DNA from: Oscillospiraceae bacterium
Lineage (GTDB): Bacteria; Bacillota; Clostridia; Oscillospirales; Oscillospiraceae
Direction: 5' to 3'
DNA length: 64,000 bases
Assembly: GCA_015068495.1 (NCBI GenBank)
Contig: SVKL01000005.1
Location: forward strand, 41,307 to 105,306
Below, piece after piece: positions 35,155-44,139 of the stretch. A program made the position numbers and the translations under genes. The notes beneath the pieces are model-generated. The model saw nothing but the letters and a program-made list of their open reading frames with translations. It was not told the DNA's origin and did not search any database. Numbering within the stretch: position 1 is the stretch's first letter; each line of letters begins with the position of its first letter.

Positions 35155-37157
35155 GCATTCGTGTAGCAGAAAGCGCCGGGTTTTGCTTTGGTGTCAATCG
35201 GGCGGTGGAGCTGGTGGAGCAGGCGGCGCAATCCGGAAAAAAGGTTTGCACCTTAGGGCCGATTATCCACAACCGCCACGCAGTTGCTCATTTTCAGGAA
35301 ATGGGTGTGGAGGTAATTGACACCCCCGCGCAAGCGCAGCCCGGACAGACGGTGATTATCCGCTCCCACGGTGTGACGAGAGCAACCCAAGAGGCGCTGG
35401 AGGCAAGGGGCGTAGAGGTAATTGACGCCACGTGCCCCTTTGTGAAGCGGATTCACAGCATTGTCAGCAAGGCAGAGCAAGAGGGCAGACTTCCGGTGAT
35501 TATCGGCACCCGCGCACACCCCGAGGTAGAGGGAATTGCCGGCTGGTGTCGGGAATGCAAGATTTTTGAGAACGCGGAAGAACTGGCTGCGTGGGCAAAA
35601 TCCGGAGAAATTTCCCCAGATTTTCCCATCAGTATGGTGTGTCAGACCACTTCCACGGAATCTTTATGGATTTCTTGCGAAAATTTTGCAAAAAAAGTGT
35701 TTACTAATTTGAAAATCTTTGATACAATATGCAAAGCTACTGAATTTCGGCAAAGCGAGGCGGCGAGCTTAAGTAAAGTTTGTCAGGCCATGGTCGTTGT
35801 AGGTGACACCCACTCTTCCAACACAGGCCGTCTGGCGATGATTTGCCGAGAACACTGCGACAGGGTCGCTTTGGTGGACAATGCATCGGAGTTGGATCCT
35901 GAGCTGTTCCGCGGTGTGGCTGATGTTGGAATCACGGCTGGCGCATCAACGCCGGCGTGGATTATAAAGGAGGTCAATAAGACTATGAGCGAAATTACGA
36001 AAGTTGAGACTGTGCAGGAGGATTTTGAAGCGCTCCTCGAGCAGTCCATCAAGACTTTAAATACAGGAGATAAGGTTACCGGCATTGTGACCGGTATTGG
36101 CACCACTGAAGTCCAGATCGACCTGGGCACCAAGCACGCCGGTTATATTCCGTATGATGAAGTCAGCGCAGATCCCACTGTAAAGCCCGAGGATGTTCTG
36201 AAGGTTGGCGACGAAATCGAAGTATTCGTTGTCCGCGTGAACGATCAGGAGGGCGTATGCCAGCTGTCCAGAAAGAAGCTGGAGGGCATGAAGGTTTGGG
36301 ACGATATGGCTACCTGGTGTGAGGAAAAGACCACCATCGAGGGTACCATTACCGAGGAGAACAAGGGCGGCTTGGTTGCTACCGTTAAGGGCATCCGCGT
36401 CTTTATCCCTGCTTCTCAGTCCGGCATCGCCAAGGGCGGCGATATGGCTTCTTTGGTTGGCAAGACCACTGAGCTGAGAATTACCGAGGTTAACCGTGCA
36501 CGTCGCCGTGTCATCGGTTCTATCCGCGCTGTAAATGCTGAGGCCCGCAAGGCTGCTCAGGAGAAGATTTGGAGCGAAATCGAGGTTGGCGCAAAGTACC
36601 ACGGCACCGTTAAGTCCCTGACTTCCTACGGCGCATTTGTGGACATCGGCGGTGTGGACGGAATGGTTCACGTTTCCGAGCTGAGCTGGAACCGTATCAA
36701 GACACCTGCTGAGGTTGTTTCCGTTGGTGATGAGATCGATGTTTACGTCATCTCCTTGGATGCTGAGAAGCGCAAGATTTCTCTGGGCTACAAGACCGCA
36801 GAGATGAACCCCTGGAACAAGTTTATGACTGCCTACAGCGTAGGTGATGTTGTAGATGCTAAGATTGTCAAGCTGATGACCTTCGGCGCATTTGCCGAAA
36901 TCATTCCCGGTGTGGACGGCTTGATTCACATCTCTCAGATTGCCAATAAGCGTATCGGCAAGCCCGAGGACGTTTTGGCAGAGGGTCAGGAAGTACAGGT
37001 AAAGATTACCGAGGTTGACGCTGAGAATAAGCGTATCTCCCTGTCCATCCGTGCTCTGTTGGAGCCCGAAGAGGAAGTAGCTGAGGAAGCTGAAGCAGTT
37101 GCAGAAGAGACTGAGGCAGTTGCAGAAGAGACCGAAGCTGTGGCAGAAGAGGCTTAA
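35151..37157 (+). CDS. ispH: IspH-RpsA fusion: HMBPP reductase joined to ribosomal protein S1
   Basis: Residues of about 1-280 are 4-hydroxy-3-methylbut-2-enyl diphosphate reductase, the last step of the MEP isoprenoid pathway, with the three 4Fe-4S cysteines at 12 (GFCFGV), 95 (DATCPFV) and 194 (DTICKATEF). Residues of about 295-645 hold four S1 RNA-binding domains, the last two well conserved (SYGAFVDIGGVDGMVHVSEL, FGAFAEIIPGVDGLIHISQI). The tail is an acidic Val-Ala-Glu-Glu repeat. Such fusions are known in Clostridia. At codon 279 an in-frame ATG with AAAGGAGG upstream could also give free S1. Codon bias becomes stronger from that point. Confidence 0.95.
   Translation: MSIRVAESAGFCFGVNRAVELVEQAAQSGKKVCTLGPIIHNRHAVAHFQEMGVEVIDTPAQAQPGQTVIIRSHGVTRATQEALEARGVEVIDATCPFVKRIHSIVSKAEQEGRLPVIIGTRAHPEVEGIAGWCRECKIFENAEELAAWAKSGEISPDFPISMVCQTTSTESLWISCENFAKKVFTNLKIFDTICKATEFRQSEAASLSKVCQAMVVVGDTHSSNTGRLAMICREHCDRVALVDNASELDPELFRGVADVGITAGASTPAWIIKEVNKTMSEITKVETVQEDFEALLEQSIKTLNTGDKVTGIVTGIGTTEVQIDLGTKHAGYIPYDEVSADPTVKPEDVLKVGDEIEVFVVRVNDQEGVCQLSRKKLEGMKVWDDMATWCEEKTTIEGTITEENKGGLVATVKGIRVFIPASQSGIAKGGDMASLVGKTTELRITEVNRARRRVIGSIRAVNAEARKAAQEKIWSEIEVGAKYHGTVKSLTSYGAFVDIGGVDGMVHVSELSWNRIKTPAEVVSVGDEIDVYVISLDAEKRKISLGYKTAEMNPWNKFMTAYSVGDVVDAKIVKLMTFGAFAEIIPGVDGLIHISQIANKRIGKPEDVLAEGQEVQVKITEVDAENKRISLSIRALLEPEEEVAEEAEAVAEETEAVAEETEAVAEEA
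35966..35987 (+). promoter_or_regulatory. rpsA: possible internal ribosome site and start for free S1
   Basis: AAAGGAGG lies 11 bp before an in-frame ATG (codon 279). The codons also encode the conserved IspH ending IIKEVNKTM, so the match may be forced by the protein sequence. Confidence 0.4.
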
Positions 37158-37167
37158 GTCACACTAC

Positions 37168-37204
37168 ATACCGGGGCCGGCGAACCGGTCCCGGTATTTG
37201 TTTT
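37168..37204 (+). terminator. terminator after ispH-rpsA
   Basis: ATACCGGG and CCCGGTAT pair, with an inner CCGG/CCGG stem and CGAA loop, followed by TTTGTTTT. Confidence 0.85.
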
Positions 37205-37216
37205 AGGAGAAAAACA

Positions 37217-37501
37217 ATGGTAAAGCATATTGTGTTATATACATTAAAAGACGGTGTGGATAAGGCAGAGGCAATTGCGATAATCAAAGCCCAGTTAGAG
37301 CCGCTGGTGGGCGTGATTCCCGGCCTTACCCATATGGAAATCCGTGGCGCATACCAAGGCGGTATGGACTATGCCCTGTATTCAGAATTTGAAAGCCGGG
37401 AGGCACTGAAAAACTATGCCACCCATCCGGCGCACTTGGCAGCCAAAGAGCATTTTTGGGATTTTTTGGATACCCGCGTATGTGCGGATTATGACCTGTG
37501 A
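37217..37501 (+). CDS. Dabb-family (stress-responsive alpha/beta barrel) protein
   Basis: The 94-residue protein starts VKHIVLYTLKDG and contains EFESREALKNYATHPAHLA, the usual ends of the Dabb dimeric barrel domain. Members range from cyclases to proteins of unknown role. TAGGAG precedes the ATG. It sits 13 bp upstream of the ACT protein on the same strand. Confidence 0.87.
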   Translation: MVKHIVLYTLKDGVDKAEAIAIIKAQLEPLVGVIPGLTHMEIRGAYQGGMDYALYSEFESREALKNYATHPAHLAAKEHFWDFLDTRVCADYDL

Positions 37502-37513
37502 GGAGAAAGAAAA

Positions 37514-37783
37514 ATGAAAGCAATTCTAACAGTGGTCGGTAAGGACCGGGTAGGCATTATTGCGGCAGTTTGTGTGGATTTGGCGAAATACAATGTGAAC
37601 GTGCTGGATATCAGCCAGACGGTTATGCAGGGCTACTTTACAATGATGATGGTAGTAGACGTGTCGGGCAGCAACTGCCCGCTAACAGAGCTTGCCCAAA
37701 AGCTGGAGGAAAAGGGTAAGGAAATGGGTCTGTCCATCAGATTGCAGCGGGAAGAGATTTTTGAAGCGATGCATCGGGTGTAA
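37514..37783 (+). CDS. ACT domain-containing protein (UPF0237)
   Basis: The 89-residue protein is a single ACT domain starting AILTVVGKDRVGIIAAVCVDLA. UPF0237 proteins are nearly always next to the PFL/UPF0210 gene, as here (10 bp), so they probably act together. The ligand is unknown; ACT domains usually bind amino acids. Confidence 0.92.
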   Translation: MKAILTVVGKDRVGIIAAVCVDLAKYNVNVLDISQTVMQGYFTMMMVVDVSGSNCPLTELAQKLEEKGKEMGLSIRLQREEIFEAMHRV

Positions 37784-37792
37784 GGAGAGAAT

Positions 37793-39151
37793 ATGCTGAA
37801 TTTTAAGGATATTTTGTCTACTCAGGATATGATTGACAAGCGGCATTTGGATATCCGCACCATCACGATGGGTATCTCCTTGCTGGATTGCGCTCACGAG
37901 GATGTAAATGTATGCGCCCAGCGGATTTACGATAAAATCACCCGCAAGGCAGAGAATCTCGTAAAGGTGGGACAGGAGATTGAGTGGGAATACGGTATTC
38001 CCATTGTGAATAAGCGGATTTCCGTCACCCCCATTGCCATTGTTGGCAATTCCTGCAATACCGATTCCTATGTGCCCTTGGCAATCGCAATGGATAAGGC
38101 AGCGCAGGAATGCGGCGTCAACTTTATCGGCGGTTTCTCTGCTTTGGTGCAGAAAGGCTGTACCAAAGGCGACTGGATTTTGATGGATTCCATTCCTGAA
38201 GCTATGCGGCAGACCAATCTGGTCTGCTCCAGTGTAAACGTTGGCTCCACCAAGGCAGGCATCAATATGGATGCGGTTGCCAAAATGGGCGAAATCATTA
38301 AAAAAACCGCCGAACTCACCGCTGATAATGACGGTCTGGGCTGCGCAAAGTTGGTGGTATTCGCCAATGCAGTGGAGGATAACCCCTTTATGGCAGGCGC
38401 ATTTCACGGCGTAGGTGAGCCGGAAGTAGAGCTGAACGTGGGCGTTTCCGGCCCGGGCGTGGTTTACCACGCCTTGCAGAAGGTGAAGGGGCAGCCCTTC
38501 GACGTGGTGGCGGAAACCATTAAAAAGACCGCCTTCCGCATTACCCGTATGGGTCAGATGGTGGGTGTGGAGGCCGGCAAACGGTTGGACGTGCCCTTTG
38601 GTATTGTGGATTTGAGCCTTGCGCCTACTCCCGCGGTGGGTGACTCCGTTGCCCGTATTTTGGAAGAAATGGGCTTGGAAACCTGTGGTACTCACGGCAC
38701 AACCGCTGCCTTGGCGCTGCTGAACGACGCAGTGAAGAAAGGCGGCGTGATGGCAAGTAATCACGTTGGCGGCCTGTCCGGCGCATTTATCCCTGTGTCC
38801 GAGGACGAGGGAATGATTGCCGCCGCCGAGTCCGGCGTGCTGACCTTGGACAAATTGGAGGCTATGACCTGCGTGTGCTCCGTGGGCTTGGATATGATTG
38901 CAGTTCCCGGGGATACCAGCGCGGCAACCGTTTCCGCCATCATTGCAGACGAAGCAGCCATTGGTATGGTCAATTCCAAGACCACCGCGGTCCGTATCAT
39001 TCCTGCCCCCGGCAAGACCGTGGGTGACCGGGTAGAGATGGGTGGCTTGCTTGGCAGCGCGCCGGTAATGCCGGTGCACGGTGAGTCTGCGGCGGACTTT
39101 ATCGCCCGCGGCGGCAGAATCCCCGCTCCCTTGCAGAGCCTAAAGAACTAA
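37793..39151 (+). CDS. PFL family protein (UPF0210/DUF711)
   Basis: The 452-residue protein matches UPF0210: a [14 protein letters not shown] segment near residue 25, then [13 protein letters not shown] and [12 protein letters not shown], and [20 protein letters not shown] near residue 275. It belongs structurally to the pyruvate formate-lyase-like group by name, but lacks a C-terminal glycyl radical motif that I can see, so no PFL activity is inferred. It forms a unit with the ACT protein. Confidence 0.9.
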   Translation: MLNFKDILSTQDMIDKRHLDIRTITMGISLLDCAHEDVNVCAQRIYDKITRKAENLVKVGQEIEWEYGIPIVNKRISVTPIAIVGNSCNTDSYVPLAIAMDKAAQECGVNFIGGFSALVQKGCTKGDWILMDSIPEAMRQTNLVCSSVNVGSTKAGINMDAVAKMGEIIKKTAELTADNDGLGCAKLVVFANAVEDNPFMAGAFHGVGEPEVELNVGVSGPGVVYHALQKVKGQPFDVVAETIKKTAFRITRMGQMVGVEAGKRLDVPFGIVDLSLAPTPAVGDSVARILEEMGLETCGTHGTTAALALLNDAVKKGGVMASNHVGGLSGAFIPVSEDEGMIAAAESGVLTLDKLEAMTCVCSVGLDMIAVPGDTSAATVSAIIADEAAIGMVNSKTTAVRIIPAPGKTVGDRVEMGGLLGSAPVMPVHGESAADFIARGGRIPAPLQSLKN

Positions 39152-39159
39152 TTATAAAA

Positions 39160-39188
39160 TGTAGGGCGGGGGCTTGCTCCCGCCGTGG
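39160..39188. repeat. GTAGGGCGGG extragenic palindrome
   Basis: GGCGGG and CCCGCC pair around GGCTTGCT. Same dispersed class as at 17.4 and 43.9 kb. Confidence 0.55.
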
Positions 39189-39201
39189 CGGATAAGGTGT
39201 A

Positions 39202-39233
39202 AAAAAGCGTGCAACTGTCGTTGCACGCTTTTT
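39202..39233. terminator. bidirectional terminator between PFL gene and gltX
   Basis: AAAAAGCGTGCAA and TTGCACGCTTTTT pair around CTGTCG, between two converging genes. Confidence 0.92.
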
Positions 39234-39236
39234 GTT

Positions 39237-40880
39237 TTACATATTCTCCATAACCGCCTTGATTCTGGCTACCGTTCTGTCATAGCCAAGAATCTGCATC
39301 ACGGTGTACAGGTCGGGGGAGTTGGTCTTTCCGGTGACGGCCTGCCGGATAAAGGTACTGATATCTGCCACTGTGCCGGGGAAGGCATCAGGGTCAGCCT
39401 TGTAGGCCTTCATATCGGTGGTAAAGCCCATCTCCTCGGTGATGGCCTTTACCTTGTCAAACCAAACAGAGGAATCATCGGAAATGTCAAACTTCTCCAA
39501 GAACTTGGCAAGGGCGGTTTTTACGGTATCGGCGCTGAACTTCTCGTCAAATACCGGCTTTTCCAGATATTCGTCGTAGAAGAAGCCCATATATGCCTTT
39601 GCCTCTTTCCAAACGGCAATGTCCTTTCTGGGCTTCTTGCCGCCGCGGCCAATTGCCAAAACAGCCTTGGCAAGCTCCGGATTGCCTTCCAGCTTTTCTG
39701 CAAAATCGCTGTCGAACTCCTTTGCCCACTGCAAAAGAAGTGCGTAAACCTTGTCTGCATCCATCGTGGCAATCACGTTCTTGGAAACGTCTGTCAGCTT
39801 AGCATAGTCAAACAGATTGCCCGCGGGATTCAGCTTCTTGGCGCTGAACTTAAACTCCGTTGCCGGCGCGGTGGGATTTGCCCGCCGCCAATCCTCGTAG
39901 TTGGAGTTCAGCAGGGTCATAATATACTCATATACCGCCTCCACAGGGAAGCCCTCTGCCTTGTAGAAGGTCAGCGCCAGCTCCGGGTCTTTCCGCTTAC
40001 TGAGCTTCCGCTTGGAAGTGCCGTCCATCTTCATCAGCGGTCCGATGTGGACATACTTGGGCAGCTTAAAGCCCAAAGCCTTGAACAGCTGAATGTGGAA
40101 GGGCAGGGTAGCCATCCATTCGTCGCCCCGTACCACGTGGGTGGTGTGCATCAAATGGTCATCCACTGCGTGGGCGAAGTGATAGGTGGGAATGCCGTCG
40201 GACTTGAGTAGCACGTGGTCAATGTCATTTTCCGTGATGGTCAGCTTGCCTTTCACCACATCGTCAAACTTATACTGATTCTCAATGGAGCCGGTGGAGC
40301 GGAAACGAAGCACCCAAGGCTTGCCTGCATCCAACTCTGCCTTGATGTCCTCGATGGAACGGTCACGCCAAACGGCATACTTGCCGTAGTAACCGAAATT
40401 CTCCTTGGCTGCTTCCTGCTTTTCACGCATAGAAGTCAGCTCTTCCTCGGTGCAGAAGCAGGGGTATGCCTGTCCTTCCGCAACCAGCTTCTTGGCAAAA
40501 ACGTGGTAAATGTCCGCTCTCTGCCGCTGACGGTAAGGGCCGTATGCGCCGCTGTCACCGGTGTGGGTAGCACCCTCGTCAAATACAATGCCGTAGTGCT
40601 TTAAGGTGTCAATCAGCACCTCTACCGCGCCGGGCACTTCCCGCTTGGCATCGGTGTCCTCCACCCGCAAAAACAGCACGCCGCCGCTCTGATGGGCCAT
40701 TCTTTCAGAAATCAGACCCTGTACCAGATTGCCCAAGTGGACAAAGCCGGTGGGGGAAGGCGCCATACGGGAAACCACCGCACCCTCAGGAAGCTCTCTG
40801 GGAGGGAATTTCGCCTCCACATCCGCGGGGGTGTCGGTTACATTGGGAAATAATAAATCAGCTAATACCTGATAATCCAT
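39237..40880 (-). CDS. gltX: glutamate--tRNA ligase
   Basis: GltX charges tRNA with glutamate. The 547-residue class I synthetase has SRMAPSPTGFVHLGN (HIGH motif as HLGN) at about residue 37 and KRKLSKRKDPE (KMSKS motif). A helical anticodon-binding domain follows. It is longer than typical GltX (about 480). With no gatCAB in view, one cannot say whether it also charges tRNA-Gln. It lies 10 bp after the M20 gene on the same strand. GAGGT precedes the ATG. Confidence 0.95.
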   Translation of the reverse strand: MDYQVLADLLFPNVTDTPADVEAKFPPRELPEGAVVSRMAPSPTGFVHLGNLVQGLISERMAHQSGGVLFLRVEDTDAKREVPGAVEVLIDTLKHYGIVFDEGATHTGDSGAYGPYRQRQRADIYHVFAKKLVAEGQAYPCFCTEEELTSMREKQEAAKENFGYYGKYAVWRDRSIEDIKAELDAGKPWVLRFRSTGSIENQYKFDDVVKGKLTITENDIDHVLLKSDGIPTYHFAHAVDDHLMHTTHVVRGDEWMATLPFHIQLFKALGFKLPKYVHIGPLMKMDGTSKRKLSKRKDPELALTFYKAEGFPVEAVYEYIMTLLNSNYEDWRRANPTAPATEFKFSAKKLNPAGNLFDYAKLTDVSKNVIATMDADKVYALLLQWAKEFDSDFAEKLEGNPELAKAVLAIGRGGKKPRKDIAVWKEAKAYMGFFYDEYLEKPVFDEKFSADTVKTALAKFLEKFDISDDSSVWFDKVKAITEEMGFTTDMKAYKADPDAFPGTVADISTFIRQAVTGKTNSPDLYTVMQILGYDRTVARIKAVMENM

Positions 40881-40890
40881 CGTCTATACC

Positions 40891-42036
40891 TCATTTGTTC
40901 ATTTGATCTAAAATGTATTGGACGTACACCTTGGGCGCAACATCAAGAGCGTCCTCGTCCACAATCAGCTTTTCGTTGTGCAGGGGGATGTAGGGGGTGT
41001 CGGGCTTGGTAATGCCCAAATTAAACAGACAACCGGGCTTGTGCTCTAAGTAGTAAGCAAAATCCTCGCCGCCCATACTCTCACTTTTATCTGTTACATT
41101 TTCTGCGCCGATAACCTTGGCGGCTGCGGCCTGTACGTGGTCGCTGACCGTCAAATCGTTGCGCAGCGCCGGGGTAAACTTTAGCGGCTCAAATTCGGCT
41201 CTGCCGCCCATATCAGATGCCACATTGTTGGCAATTTCCTGAATCCGCTCATAAATATGGTTGTTAAGCGGCGTGCTTTGGGTGCGAAGTGAGAAGCTCA
41301 TCTCCACGTGGTCGCAGACAATGTTGTTTACACTGCCGCCGTGAATGGTGCCCACGCCGATGACAATCTTTTCCAAGGGACTCAGCTGCCGGGTACGCAA
41401 AAACTGCACATCGGTATATACACGCACCGCCATCGCAATGGCATCCACACCGTGTTGGGGGGAAGCCATATGGCTGGCCTTTCCGTACAGATGCAGCTTG
41501 AAGCCCCGACTGCAGGCACTGTCACAGGTGCGGTTGATGCTGATTTTGCCGGTGGGGCTGCCCGGACGAATATGGCAGCCGAGAATGGTATCCACCCCAT
41601 CCATAAAGCCGGTTTCACAAATGCTCTTTGCGCCGCCCAAAATTTCCTCTGCAGACTGGAAAATGAACTTGACGCAGCAAGTAATGTCCTTTTCCATCGC
41701 CTTAAGCGCCTTTGCAGCGCCCAACAGCATTGCCGCGTGGCAATCGTGACCGCAGGCATGCATTTTGCCGGGGTGCCGGGAGGAAAATTCCAAACCGGTG
41801 TTTTCCGCAATGGGCAGCGCATCAAAATCCGCTCGGAGGGCAATGGTCTTGTTGCCCACACCTTCATTCAATGTGGCGATAATGCAAGACTTTCCGATGC
41901 TTTCTGTGTAGGGAAGACCGATTGCATCCAGCTCCCGGCGAATCACAGCCATTGACTTTTCCAGCTCAAAGCCCAATTCGGGGATTTGGTGAAGCTCTCG
42001 GCGTATCCGGATAATATAATCCTTGTCTACATACAT
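40891..42036 (-). CDS. M20-family amidohydrolase
   Basis: The 381-residue protein resembles N-acyl-amino-acid or N-acetyl-diaminopimelate amidohydrolases. The metal motif HACGHDCHAAMLLGAAKAL is near residue 95, followed by FQSAEE and, near the end, GGEDFAYYLEHKPG. The track start (42066) is 30 bp too far upstream; AAGGAG is 9 bp from ATG 42036. Substrate is unknown. It is upstream of gltX in one transcript. Confidence 0.9.
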   Translation of the reverse strand: MYVDKDYIIRIRRELHQIPELGFELEKSMAVIRRELDAIGLPYTESIGKSCIIATLNEGVGNKTIALRADFDALPIAENTGLEFSSRHPGKMHACGHDCHAAMLLGAAKALKAMEKDITCCVKFIFQSAEEILGGAKSICETGFMDGVDTILGCHIRPGSPTGKISINRTCDSACSRGFKLHLYGKASHMASPQHGVDAIAMAVRVYTDVQFLRTRQLSPLEKIVIGVGTIHGGSVNNIVCDHVEMSFSLRTQSTPLNNHIYERIQEIANNVASDMGGRAEFEPLKFTPALRNDLTVSDHVQAAAAKVIGAENVTDKSESMGGEDFAYYLEHKPGCLFNLGITKPDTPYIPLHNEKLIVDEDALDVAPKVYVQYILDQMNK

Positions 42037-42104
42037 AGGACAATACTCCTTATATAAATTCCCCAATATTATAGCACGGGGAGAATGGAAAAGTCAATTT
42101 TTCA

Positions 42105-42133
42105 TTGCCTTTTTGTATGCGATATGGTAAGAT
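42105..42133 (+). promoter_or_regulatory. promoter of trpS
   Basis: TTGCCT and TAAGAT are 17 bp apart, 30 bp before the ATG. No T-box leader fits in this short space. Confidence 0.6.
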
Positions 42134-42163
42134 AGAAAGAACTTATGAAAAGAGGCGAATGAA

Positions 42164-43168
42164 ATGGAAGAAGTAGCTAAGAAAAGAATGTTATCCGGCA
42201 TCCAGCCCAGCGGCGATTTGCACTTGGGCAACTACTTGGGTGCTATTAAGAATTGGAGCAGCCGTGCCGAGCAGTACGATTGCTTCTATTTTATGGCGGA
42301 TATGCACACCATCACCGTCCGTCAGACCCCTGCGGATTTGCGCCGCCGGACCTTGGAGCAGCTGGCACAGTACATTGCCTGCGGCTTAGACCCGGAGAAG
42401 AACACCCTCTTTGTCCAAAGCCACGTGCATCAGCACGCGGAATTGGGTTGGGTGCTGAACTGCTACACAATGTTCGGTGAGCTGAGCCGTATGACCCAGT
42501 TTAAGGATAAATCTGCCAAGAATGCTGAGAATATCAACGGCGGCCTGTTTACCTATCCTGCATTGATGGCGGCAGATATTCTGCTGTATCAGCCGGATTT
42601 GGTGCCTGTAGGCCACGACCAGAAGCAGCATTGTGAGCTGACCCGTGACGTTGCTCAGCGGTTTAACAGCATTTACGGTGACGTGTTCAAGATTCCCGAG
42701 CCCTATATTCCCGAAACCGGTGCCCGTGTGATGAGCCTGAATGCACCCGACAGCAAAATGAGCAAATCTATGCCCGAGGGCTGTGTGTTCTTGATGGAGC
42801 GCCCCGAGGACATTCAGCGGAAGTTCAAGCGTGCGATTACCGACTCCGACACAGAAAACTGCGTCCGTTTCGACCCGGAGAAGAAACCCGGCGTCGCCAA
42901 TTTGATGAGCATTTATTCTGCCGTCACCGGCAAGACCTATGCGGAAATCGAAACCGAGTTTGCAGGCTGCGGCTATGGCGCCTTTAAGCCCAAGGTGGGT
43001 GAGGCGGTTATTGAAACCCTCCGTCCCATCCGGGAGGAGGCAAGCCGCCTGCTGAAGGATAAGGCATACTTGGAGAGCGTCTACCGCAATGGTGCGGAGC
43101 GTGCCTCTTATGAAGCGGAAAAGACCCTCCGCAAGGTCTATAAGAAAGTCGGCTTCTTGGCAAGATAA
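42164..43168 (+). CDS. trpS: tryptophan--tRNA ligase
   Basis: The 334-residue class I synthetase shows SGIQPSGDLHLGNYLGAI (HIGH as HLGN) at residue 8 and KMSKSMPEG (KMSKS) near residue 199. VGHDQKQHCELTRD lies in between. Length is normal. AGAGG precedes the ATG. It is not followed by a clear terminator; a palindromic repeat lies downstream. Confidence 0.97.
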   Translation: MEEVAKKRMLSGIQPSGDLHLGNYLGAIKNWSSRAEQYDCFYFMADMHTITVRQTPADLRRRTLEQLAQYIACGLDPEKNTLFVQSHVHQHAELGWVLNCYTMFGELSRMTQFKDKSAKNAENINGGLFTYPALMAADILLYQPDLVPVGHDQKQHCELTRDVAQRFNSIYGDVFKIPEPYIPETGARVMSLNAPDSKMSKSMPEGCVFLMERPEDIQRKFKRAITDSDTENCVRFDPEKKPGVANLMSIYSAVTGKTYAEIETEFAGCGYGAFKPKVGEAVIETLRPIREEASRLLKDKAYLESVYRNGAERASYEAEKTLRKVYKKVGFLAR

Positions 43169-43180
43169 TTTTCTTTTCGC

Positions 43181-43275
43181 TTTGTAGGGACCGGCGTCCT
43201 CGACGGTCCGTTCTTGGCTCTCCCTTTGGGAGAGCTGGCAGCGGTGCGGAACAAGCCGCTGACTGAGAGGGTAGA
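43181..43275. repeat. composite extragenic palindromic element
   Basis: GTAGGGACCGGCGTCCTCGA joins a GGCTCTCCCTTTGGGAGAGC dyad and a GCAGCGGTG...CCGCTGACTGAGAGGG stretch. It resembles the element at 15.5 kb in part. The following gene starts 19 bp later. Confidence 0.65.
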
Positions 43276-43293
43276 AAGCGAGTTGTAAATAGT

Positions 43294-43845
43294 GTGAAAA
43301 TTTGGCAACATTTTAAGACCGTCACCAAGCACCGCTTTTTGGTAATGGCAGGCTGCTTCAAGGTGGGATTGTATTGGCAGGGGCTCACCCACGATTTGTC
43401 CAAATACTCTCCCACAGAATTCCTCACCGGCGCAAGATTCTATCAGGGAACACGTAGCCCCAACACCGCAGAGCGTGAGGAAAAGGGCTATAGTGAGGCG
43501 TGGATGCACCACAAAGGCAGAAACCGTCACCATTACGAATATTGGACGGATATCAACAAGGAAACCCGCCAGTATGAATCCCTGCATATGCCCAGGCGGT
43601 ATTTGGTAGAGATGGTTATGGACAGACGGGCTGCCTGTATGACCTATCAAGGGAAAAGCTATACTGACGGCGCGGCGCTTACCTATTTCCGCAACAGTAT
43701 GGAGCGTACCCGTATGCACCCCAACACGCAGAAGGAACTGGATTATATACTGGAAATGCTGCGGGATAAGGGCGAAAAAAGAACGTTTTCCTATATCAAG
43801 AAGCACGTTTTGAAGGGAAAACCCTTCCCTTGGGAAGAATCTTAA
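43294..43845 (+). CDS. DUF5662 family protein
   Basis: The 183-residue protein reads KIWQHFKTVTKHRFLVM at the start, then GLTHDLSKYSPTEF near residue 32 and AWMHHKGRNRHHYEYWTD near 68. The His/Asp pairs look like an HD-type metal site. The pattern is that of DUF5662, unknown function. It starts with GTG and has only a weak ribosome site. No membrane segment is seen. Confidence 0.82.
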   Translation: MKIWQHFKTVTKHRFLVMAGCFKVGLYWQGLTHDLSKYSPTEFLTGARFYQGTRSPNTAEREEKGYSEAWMHHKGRNRHHYEYWTDINKETRQYESLHMPRRYLVEMVMDRRAACMTYQGKSYTDGAALTYFRNSMERTRMHPNTQKELDYILEMLRDKGEKRTFSYIKKHVLKGKPFPWEES

Positions 43846-43857
43846 CCGTGGTTTGCT

Positions 43858-43895
43858 GTTGTAGGGACCGGCGCGAACGACGGTCCGCTCCCAAC
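43858..43895. repeat. GTAGGGACCGGCGC extragenic palindrome
   Basis: GGACCGGCGCGAACGACGGTCC forms an imperfect dyad beginning GTAGGG. Same class as at 43.2 kb. Confidence 0.55.
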
Positions 43896-43983
43896 GTAAC
43901 AATCTCCCGGGAATAAAAAATTTGCCCTTGGAAATACTACTTTCGGACGACTGATAAAAATCTGCAGGAAATGGAAAAAAGGC

Positions 43984-44011
43984 TTGACTTTTTCCATAAT
44001 TTGCGTATAAT
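43984..44011 (+). promoter_or_regulatory. promoter of tRNA-Gln
   Basis: TTGACT and a consensus TATAAT are 16 bp apart, 18 bp before the tRNA. Confidence 0.75.
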
Positions 44012-44029
44012 AAATCTCGTCCGTGTGAT

Positions 44030-44103
44030 AGAGGATTAGTGTAACGGTAGCACACCGGACTCTGACTCCGTTTGCGGGGGTTCGAATCCCTCATCCTCTG
44101 CCA
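44030..44103 (+). tRNA. tRNA-Gln (anticodon CUG)
   Basis: AGAGGAT pairs with ATCCTCT to form the acceptor stem. The D arm contains GTGTAACGGTAGCAC, the anticodon loop is CTCTGAC (anticodon CTG, reads CAG), and the T arm is GGGGGTTCGAATCCC. CCA is encoded. One mismatch appears at the far end of the anticodon stem (C opposite T). Confidence 0.95.
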
Positions 44104-44134
44104 AAAAATCCAACTCGTAAGAGTTGGATTTTTT
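44103..44134 (+). terminator. terminator of tRNA-Gln
   Basis: AAAAAATCCAACTC and GAGTTGGATTTTTT pair around GTAA, starting at the last base of the tRNA. Confidence 0.9.
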
Positions 44135-44139
44135 CATTT

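Noticed and set aside
37682-39079. 465-residue minus-strand ORF opposite the PFL gene
   Set aside because: Antisense shadow; no ribosome site and no recognisable motif.
37793-39151. Pyruvate formate-lyase
   Set aside because: The PFL family name here refers to UPF0210; I see no C-terminal glycyl radical loop or paired active-site Cys.
43138-44094. 318-residue minus-strand ORF
   Set aside because: It covers DUF5662 in antisense, part of the tRNA and two palindromic repeats; no plausible product.
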